DNA of 64,000 nt, from contig NZ_JAGEKP010000032.1 in assembly GCF_017565305.1 (NCBI RefSeq), positions 1 through 64,000 of the forward strand. The letters run 5' to 3'. Below, in pieces: positions 58,924 to 64,000 of the stretch. Origin of the DNA: Leifsonia sp. TF02-11 (GTDB taxonomy: Bacteria > Actinomycetota > Actinomycetes > Actinomycetales > Microbacteriaceae). How positions within the stretch are numbered: position 1 is the stretch's first letter; each line of letters starts with the position of its first letter. The position numbers were made by a program, and so were the translations under genes. The notes under the pieces are model-generated. The model saw nothing but the letters and a program-made list of their open reading frames with translations, did not search any database and was not told the DNA's origin.

Positions 58924-59681
58924 GCGATGGACTCCTCGATGGCGGGGCGGATGCGCGCGATGGACGGGCGCTGGGAGATGATGTTCTCCACGACGAAGTT
59001 GGTCTGGTCGGGCAGGTAGCGGTCTTCCGCGTACTCGATCGCGCGGCCCGTGGCGGTGGAGGTCACCCGACGTTCGCGCAGCAGCGGAGTGCCGGGGTCC
59101 ACCTTCAACAGGTCCACGTCGGTCGCGTCGGCGGCGACCGCGTCGATGGTGTGCCGCGCGCTGTAGAGGTCGACGCCCTGGTCGCGCAGGTAGCGGAACG
59201 TCGAGCCCGAATCCGTGTCGAAGTCGAACAGCTTTGCGCCGACGTCGACGACGAAGTGCGTGCGCTCGATCATGGTCGGCACGCCGTCGATCAGCCGGAG
59301 CCGCAACAGCGCGACGATGTGGTCCTCCGGGTCGATGCCGAGCTGGGCGGCGACGAGTGTGCCGGCCGGGCGGCGGGCGATTTCGAACGTCTTCTGGCCC
59401 GGCGTCTTGCCACGCTGTTCCACCCACTCGGTGAACGAGAGGAAGACCTCCACCGGCTGGGAGGGCGTCGAGCGGCGCACGATCGGCTGGCGGCCCTGAC
59501 CGCCCGCGAGGATGCCCTCCTGGCGCAGCTGGGCGAGCGCCTGGCGCACGGGGCCGCGCGAGACCTCGAACTCCGCGCAGAGCTCCGACTCGCTGGGGAC
59601 CTTCGATCCCTCCGGCCACTCTCCGGTGAAGACACGGCGACGGAACTCATCGCTCAAGCGCTGATGCATCGGCTGGGTCAC
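58920..59681 (-). CDS. GntR-family (HutC/UTRA) regulator of the phosphonate locus
   Basis: A 253-residue regulator: winged-helix QRLSDEFRRRVFTGEWPEGS with SELCAEFEVSRGPVRQALAQ, then a UTRA effector domain containing GIDPEDHIVALLRLRLIDGV and PTMIERTHFVVDVG. A TTG ten codons upstream (59711) is in frame, but a TATACAAGT half-site lies at 59690-59698, so the GTG at 59681 is preferred. It is divergent from the FAD oxidoreductase/ABC genes and probably represses them unless the phosphonate or a product is bound. Confidence 0.82.
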   Translation of the reverse strand: MTQPMHQRLSDEFRRRVFTGEWPEGSKVPSESELCAEFEVSRGPVRQALAQLRQEGILAGGQGRQPIVRRSTPSQPVEVFLSFTEWVEQRGKTPGQKTFEIARRPAGTLVAAQLGIDPEDHIVALLRLRLIDGVPTMIERTHFVVDVGAKLFDFDTDSGSTFRYLRDQGVDLYSARHTIDAVAADATDVDLLKVDPGTPLLRERRVTSTATGRAIEYAEDRYLPDQTNFVVENIISQRPSIARIRPAIEESIA

Positions 59682-59689
59682 GCCCTGAA

Positions 59690-59698
59690 TATACAAGT
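59690..59698. promoter_or_regulatory. TATACAAGT half-site upstream of the GntR gene
   Basis: TATACAAGT at 59690-59698 repeats half of the operator at 59782-59797, 9 bp before the GntR start; a candidate autoregulatory site. Confidence 0.45.
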
Positions 59699-59781
59699 CG
59701 ATCAGCGGCAAGCGCCAACAAATCCGGAGAAGTTCAAGGAAATCACCTCGCGTTGTCCCCCGCCAGGTGAACGCGACGTTA

Positions 59782-59797
59782 ACTTATCTATACAAGT
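59782..59797. promoter_or_regulatory. Probable GntR operator before the phosphonate operon
   Basis: ACTTATCTATACAAGT is a 16-bp imperfect palindrome (ACTT..AAGT arms) of the kind bound by HutC-type GntR proteins, about 50 bp upstream of the FAD oxidoreductase start. Confidence 0.55.
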
Positions 59798-59845
59798 GCC
59801 GCCGCAGCTTGAGACCGGCCGTCGCCGTCGCGCAGAGTGGCCACC

Positions 59846-61024
59846 ATGACTCAACCGCTCCTCGCCGAGACCGACGTGCTCGTGGTCGGTGCCGGCATCG
59901 TCGGCCTCGCGCACGCCGCAGCCGCTCTGCGCCGCGGGCACACCGTCACGGTCATCGACCGCGACAGCCGTGCCGTGGGCGCCTCCATCCGCAACTTCGG
60001 TCACGCCTGCGTCACCGCCCAGTCCGGCGACCTGCTCGAGCTCGCCCACATCGCCCGCGGCCGCTGGCTCGACCTCGCCTCCGCCGCGGGCTTCTTCGCC
60101 GTCAGCCACGGCGCGGTCGCCGTCGCCCGCACCGCGAGGGAGCTCGCCGTGCTCGACGAGCTCGCCGCCTCGCGCGAGCCCGGCGAGGTGCGTCTGCTCG
60201 ACGCCGAGGCCGTGCGCGACGCGCTCTCCGTCCCCGGCGACGCACGCATCAGCGGGGGCGCGCTGCTCCGCGACGACCTGCGCGTCGACCCCCGCCAGGC
60301 CGTCGGTGCGATCGCCGGCTGGCTCTCCGAGCAGGGTGTCCGGTTCCTCTGGAACACGTCCTACCTCCACGCGGGCGACGGCGTCGTGCACACCTCGCGG
60401 GGGACGGTCCGCGCCCAGCGCACGTTCGTGTGCGTCGGCCACGACCTCGACCTGGTGCATCCGGTGGAGGCCGCCGACCACGGCATCCGCCGCTGCGGCC
60501 TGCAGATGGCCCGCGTCGCCGCGCCCGCCGGGGTCGCGATCGGCCCCGCCGTGCTCACCGGGACCTCGATGCTGCGCTACCCCGCATTCGCCGAGACCGC
60601 TGCCGCCGCCACGCTGCGCGACGACTTCCTGGCGGCCGACCCCGCCGTCGTCGAGATCGACGCGAACGTGATGTTCACGCAGCGGCCCGACGGCACGATC
60701 ATCGTCGGCGACAGCCACCGGTACGACGCGACGATGGATCCGTTCCTGGACGAGACGACCTCCGAGGTGCTGCTCCAGCGTGTCGCGGAGGTCCTCGGAA
60801 CCGGCCCGCTCCGTGTCGTCGAGCGCTGGCAGGGCGTCTACGCCCACAGCCTCACCGGCCCCTACCTCGTCACCGAGGTCGCCGACGGTGTCACGGCCGT
60901 CTCGGTGACCTCGGGCGTCGGCATGACCATCGCGCTCGGCCTCGCCGAGCGGGTGCTCGACGAGCGCCTCCCCTCTCTCACCCTCCCTTCCCTCACCACC
61001 TCCTCCCTCACGAAAGCGAACTGA
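59846..61024 (+). CDS. FAD-dependent oxidoreductase of the phosphonate-associated family
   Basis: A 392-residue DAO-fold flavoprotein: N-terminal VLVVGAGIVGLAHAAAALRR, the flavin contact GASIRNFGHACVTAQSGDLL, and the end VSVTSGVGMTIALGLAERVL. It resembles the TIGR03364 family, found next to phosphonatase-like hydrolases and aminoethylphosphonate transporters, and thought to oxidise aminoethylphosphonate or its N-methyl form to phosphonoacetaldehyde. That would feed the HAD enzyme directly. A GTG at 59837 is also in frame; the ATG is chosen. The lack of a PhnW-type transaminase nearby supports an oxidative route. Confidence 0.82.
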   Translation: MTQPLLAETDVLVVGAGIVGLAHAAAALRRGHTVTVIDRDSRAVGASIRNFGHACVTAQSGDLLELAHIARGRWLDLASAAGFFAVSHGAVAVARTARELAVLDELAASREPGEVRLLDAEAVRDALSVPGDARISGGALLRDDLRVDPRQAVGAIAGWLSEQGVRFLWNTSYLHAGDGVVHTSRGTVRAQRTFVCVGHDLDLVHPVEAADHGIRRCGLQMARVAAPAGVAIGPAVLTGTSMLRYPAFAETAAAATLRDDFLAADPAVVEIDANVMFTQRPDGTIIVGDSHRYDATMDPFLDETTSEVLLQRVAEVLGTGPLRVVERWQGVYAHSLTGPYLVTEVADGVTAVSVTSGVGMTIALGLAERVLDERLPSLTLPSLTTSSLTKAN

Positions 61025-61028
61025 CCCC

Positions 61029-62087
61029 ATGCGAAAGAACCCGATCCGTCTCGGCGTCGCCGGCGCCATCGCCGCGGCCGCGGTCCTGGCCTTCTCCGGC
61101 TGCAGCGGCACCGCGACCGCCGGCACAGGCAGCAGCACCACCGGCTCCAAGACCGTCACCATCTACAGCGCCGACGGCCTCGGCGACTGGTACAAGAAGC
61201 AGTTCGCCGACTTCACGGCGAAGACCGGCGTCACCGTGCAGTACGTGGAGGCCGGCTCCGGCGAGGTCGTCTCCCGCGCGCTCAAGGAGAAGTCGAACCC
61301 GCAGGCGGACGTGCTCGTCACCCTCCCGCCGTTCATCCAGCAGGCGAAGGCGAAGGGCCTGCTGCAGAAGACGAGCGCAGACCTCTCCGCCGTCCCCGAC
61401 GCCGAGAAGGACGCGAGCGGCGACTATGTCTCGCTCGTCGAGAACTACGCGAGCATGATCCGCGGGACCGCGGCCGCCCCGAAGCCGGACAGCTGGAACG
61501 ACCTGCTCGACGCCTCCTACCAGGGCAAAGTGCAGTACTCGACGCCCGGCCAGGCCGGCGACGGCACCGCCATGCTGCTGCTCCTCGAGCACAGCATGGG
61601 TCAGAAGGCCGCGCTCGACTACCTCGGCAAGCTGCAGAAGAACAACGTCGGCCCCAGCTCCTCCACCGGAGCACTCGGCCCGAAGGTGTCGAAGGGCGAG
61701 CTCTCCGTCGCCAACAGCGACCTGCAGATGGCGGAGCAGTCCATCGCGGCCGACAAATCGGCGTACGAGGTCTTCTTCCCGAAGACCGACGACGGCAAGC
61801 GCGCGACCGTCGCCCTCCCCTACGTGATGGGTCTGGCCGCCGGTGCTCCGGACAAGGCGAACGGCGACAAGCTGATCGAGTTCCTGCTCTCCAAGGAGGT
61901 GCAGCAGACGATCTCCGGCGACGCGTTCGGCATCCCGGTCCGCTCCGACGTCACGCCGACCGACGCCAACTACCAGACGCTCAAGAAGGCCCTCGACGGC
62001 GTCGAGATCTGGCAGCCGGACTGGACCTCGGTCCTCGGCTCGCTCGACGACACGGTCGCCGCGTACAAGACCGCGACGGGACAGTGA
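61029..62087 (+). CDS. Phosphonate (2-aminoethylphosphonate-type) ABC substrate-binding lipoprotein
   Basis: A 352-residue exported lipoprotein: signal IAAAAVLAFSGCSGTATAG with the lipobox Cys, then TVTIYSADGLGDWYKKQFAD. It belongs to the family of Fbp/AEP-type binding proteins; PhnS-like is inferred from its neighbours. Starts 4 bp after the FAD oxidoreductase stop and is followed by the ATPase at 62089. Confidence 0.84.
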   Translation: MRKNPIRLGVAGAIAAAAVLAFSGCSGTATAGTGSSTTGSKTVTIYSADGLGDWYKKQFADFTAKTGVTVQYVEAGSGEVVSRALKEKSNPQADVLVTLPPFIQQAKAKGLLQKTSADLSAVPDAEKDASGDYVSLVENYASMIRGTAAAPKPDSWNDLLDASYQGKVQYSTPGQAGDGTAMLLLLEHSMGQKAALDYLGKLQKNNVGPSSSTGALGPKVSKGELSVANSDLQMAEQSIAADKSAYEVFFPKTDDGKRATVALPYVMGLAAGAPDKANGDKLIEFLLSKEVQQTISGDAFGIPVRSDVTPTDANYQTLKKALDGVEIWQPDWTSVLGSLDDTVAAYKTATGQ

Positions 62088-62088
62088 T

Positions 62089-63321
62089 ATGTCGACGACG
62101 ATGACCGATGACCGCGCGGCGGCCGTCGAGTTGGAGCGGGTGAGCGTCGCCTACCGCGACACCACCGCCCTGCGCGACGTCAGCCTCCGGATCTCCGCGG
62201 GCGAGACCGTCGCCCTGCTGGGCCCCAGCGGCTCGGGCAAGTCGACGGCGCTCAAGGCGATCGCGGGCTTCGAGGCGGTGTCGTCCGGCACGGTCCGGCT
62301 CGGCGGCCGCGACGTCACCGGGCTGCCACCGGCGGAGCGCGGCATCGGCATCGTCGTCCAGTCCTACGCACTGTTCCCGCACCAGCGGGTGCGCGACAAC
62401 GTCGCCTTCGGCCTCGCCGCCCGGCGGGTGCCGCGGCGCGAGCGCGCCGAACGGGTGGCGGCTGCGCTCGCGATGGTCGGGATGTCCGACTTCGCCGACC
62501 GCTACCCCGCCCAGCTCTCCGGCGGCCAGCAACAGCGGGTGGCGATCGCCCGGGCGCTGGCGCCCCGGCCACGCGTCCTGCTGCTCGACGAGCCGCTCTC
62601 CGCGCTCGACGCCCGGCTGCGGGAGTCGATGCTGGAGGAGCTTCAGCGGCTGCGCTCCGAGCTGCCCGACGTCGCGATGCTGTACGTGACCCACGACCAG
62701 TCGGAGGCGCTCGCGCTGGCCGACCGCATCGCGATCATGCGCGACGGCGTGATCGTCGACATCGATGCGGCCGAGGAGCTTTACACCCGGCCGCCGTCGG
62801 TGTTCACTGCGACCTTCCTCGGCGGCGCCAACATCCTGGAGGCGACCGTCGTGGAGGCCGGCGCGTCCAGCGAGTGCGTCGAGCTGATGCTCTGCTCCGA
62901 CCGGCTCTCCGGGCGTTCCCTTTCACGGCGTGTGCCGGGCGAGCGGGTGCTCGTCAGCGTGCGCCCGCACGCGATCGCGATCGGCGCTCCCGGCGCGGAG
63001 CCCGGGCTGGCGGCCGAGATCGAGTCGGTCGTCTGGCGCGGATCGGCGCACCACGTGCGCGCCCGGCTCGCCTCCGGGGCGTCGGTGACCGTGATCGCGC
63101 CGCTCGCCGGCGCCCGGCCGCGGGTGGGCGACGCGGTGTCGCTGCTCGTGCGGCGGGAGGATGTCCACCTGCTGGATGAGAAGCCGGGCGCGGGTGTTAT
63201 GGCGGCTGCCGGTGTCGCGGCGGCCGCCGGTGTCGAGGCGGCCGCCGGTGTCGCGGGCGCTGCGGCACCCGGCCTCGATGCGAGAGTGGGCGTCGAGACG
63301 CGCGCGGGGGCCGCCGCGTGA
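62089..63321 (+). CDS. ABC transporter ATP-binding protein
   Basis: A 410-residue ATPase of the PotA/FbpC group. Walker [21 protein letters not shown]-loop [10 protein letters not shown], signature [15 protein letters not shown], Walker [21 protein letters not shown], and a C-terminal TOBE-like domain (about 240-360). The last 45 residues are an odd Ala/Gly/Val repeat made from three 18-bp units (63202-63255). The TGA overlaps the permease start as GTGA. It energises uptake of the phosphonate bound by the upstream lipoprotein. Confidence 0.9.
   Translation: MSTTMTDDRAAAVELERVSVAYRDTTALRDVSLRISAGETVALLGPSGSGKSTALKAIAGFEAVSSGTVRLGGRDVTGLPPAERGIGIVVQSYALFPHQRVRDNVAFGLAARRVPRRERAERVAAALAMVGMSDFADRYPAQLSGGQQQRVAIARALAPRPRVLLLDEPLSALDARLRESMLEELQRLRSELPDVAMLYVTHDQSEALALADRIAIMRDGVIVDIDAAEELYTRPPSVFTATFLGGANILEATVVEAGASSECVELMLCSDRLSGRSLSRRVPGERVLVSVRPHAIAIGAPGAEPGLAAEIESVVWRGSAHHVRARLASGASVTVIAPLAGARPRVGDAVSLLVRREDVHLLDEKPGAGVMAAAGVAAAAGVEAAAGVAGAAAPGLDARVGVETRAGAAA
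63202..63255 (+). repeat. Three 18-bp tandem repeats in the ATPase C-terminus
   Basis: Units 63202-63219, 63220-63237 and 63238-63255, differing at only two positions (consensus GCGGCCGCCGGTGTCGCG), encode [18 protein letters not shown] in the non-conserved tail. Confidence 0.85.
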
Positions 63322-64000
63322 TCGTCCAGCCCTCCGTCTCCGTTCCCGTCGCCCGCGAACCGCGTCGCAGCCGCCGCGGCAGTGCGACCCGCCGGCCGAC
63401 GGCCTCCCTCGGCTGGCTGTGGGCGGCGGTGCCGACAGCGCTGCTCGCGCTGTTCGTGCTGGTTCCGCTCGCCGAGATCGTGGTCCAGTCGTTCCTCACC
63501 GACGACGGCGCCCCCGCAGGACTTGCCCAGTGGGCCTCCGCGCTCGCCTCGCGCTCGCTCTGGACGTCGCTCGGCACCACGCTCGGCGTCGCCGCCGCGT
63601 CGACCGCCGGATGCCTGTTCGTCGGCGGCTTCCTCGCGTTCGTCCTCGTCTTCGTGCCGTTCCGCGGGTCGGCGATCGTGCGCAGGGCGATCGAGACCGT
63701 CGTCTCGTTCCCCTCGTTCCTCATCCCGCTCGCGTTCGTGGTGCTCTACGGCAACGCCGGCGTGCTGCACGCGCTGCTCGGGCCGGCCGCGGGGCGGTTC
63801 TCGTTCACCAACAGCGTCGCCGGCGTCGTCGCCGCCGAGATCACGTTCTACACGCCGTTCGTCGTGGCGCCCCTGACCGCCGCGTTCGCGTCCGTCTCGC
63901 GCGACCAGCTCGATGTCGCGGGGAGCCTCGGCGCCGGGCCGCTGCGGATCATCCGCACGGTCGTGCTTCCGGAGGCCGCGCCGGCGATCGGGGCGGCCGC
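63318..64000 (+). CDS. ABC transporter permease of the phosphonate locus (cut by the window end)
   Basis: Open from GTG 63318 to the end of the window (about 227 codons) with no stop. A charged, Arg-rich N-terminus of about 30 residues is followed by helices beginning WLWAAVPTALLALFVLVPLA, and the EAA loop DVAGSLGAGPLRIIRTVVLP is visible near the end. The GTGA overlap with the ATPase gene shows cotranslation. It is the membrane part of the aminoethylphosphonate-type system; a second permease may follow. Confidence 0.87.
   Translation, partial: MIVQPSVSVPVAREPRRSRRGSATRRPTASLGWLWAAVPTALLALFVLVPLAEIVVQSFLTDDGAPAGLAQWASALASRSLWTSLGTTLGVAAASTAGCLFVGGFLAFVLVFVPFRGSAIVRRAIETVVSFPSFLIPLAFVVLYGNAGVLHALLGPAAGRFSFTNSVAGVVAAEITFYTPFVVAPLTAAFASVSRDQLDVAGSLGAGPLRIIRTVVLPEAAPAIGAA

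Overview
This window is about 70% G+C, densely coded DNA with GTG/ATG starts and many ATGA or GTGA gene overlaps. It looks like a soil- or plant-associated actinobacterium, most likely Microbacteriaceae (Leifsonia/Microbacterium type). That placement is inferred from composition and gene content, because no rRNA or tRNA gene was seen. The right end cuts a gene, and the left end starts in a run of 17 G.

Layout. (1) 1-599: degenerate 20-bp tandem repeats without a gene. (2) 600-9105: general genes: aldose epimerase, flavin amine oxidase, two membrane proteins, an ECF sigma factor with a SnoaL-like tail and a reductase-fold protein. (3) 9175-15367: a six-gene aromatic-catabolism operon (extradiol dioxygenase, cyclase-family hydrolase, flavin hydroxylase, FAH hydrolase, SDR, alpha/beta hydrolase) divergent from a ROK regulator. 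(4) 16999-45541: a ~28-kb island that I read as C-glycoside catabolism. One 18-gene minus-strand run (37429 down to 18334) holds a sugar ABC transporter, two glycoside hydrolases, a GMC oxidoreductase resembling C-glycoside 3-oxidases, two DUF6379 proteins (C-glycoside deglycosidase beta subunit), AP-endonuclease-2-like TIM barrels (alpha-subunit family), two Gfo/Idh oxidoreductases, an FMN oxidase and a ThuA protein. A second run (45541 to 38645) repeats the GMC/beta/alpha set with an MFS transporter, and includes a beta-alpha fusion. Another, degenerate fusion stands alone at 16999-18306. A LysR gene sits between the two runs. (5) 45730-50078: TetR, flavin monooxygenase and a self-sufficient P450 (P450-FMN-2Fe2S fusion). 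(6) 50187-58170: an alanine racemase/D-Ala ligase pair, a GH63-type glucosidase, DUF805, and a TetR/MFS pair. (7) 58234-64000: an aminoethylphosphonate-type uptake and degradation locus.

How the genes may work together (inference). The transporters import plant glycosides and the GH43 and GH106-like enzymes trim O-linked sugars. The GMC oxidase makes the 3-keto sugar, and the alpha/beta deglycosidases break the C-C bond by elimination. Barrels, Gfo/Idh, ThuA and the FMN enzyme process the released anhydro-keto sugar. The aromatic operon, with the P450 and second monooxygenase, could degrade the aglycone. The substrate-binding protein of the sugar ABC transporter is interrupted by one in-frame TAG.

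A second theme is a 53-bp nested palindromic element present nine times in full, plus one shortened copy, at six intergenic places, mostly at gene 3' ends. Two genes take their stop codon from it and a third ends at its edge.
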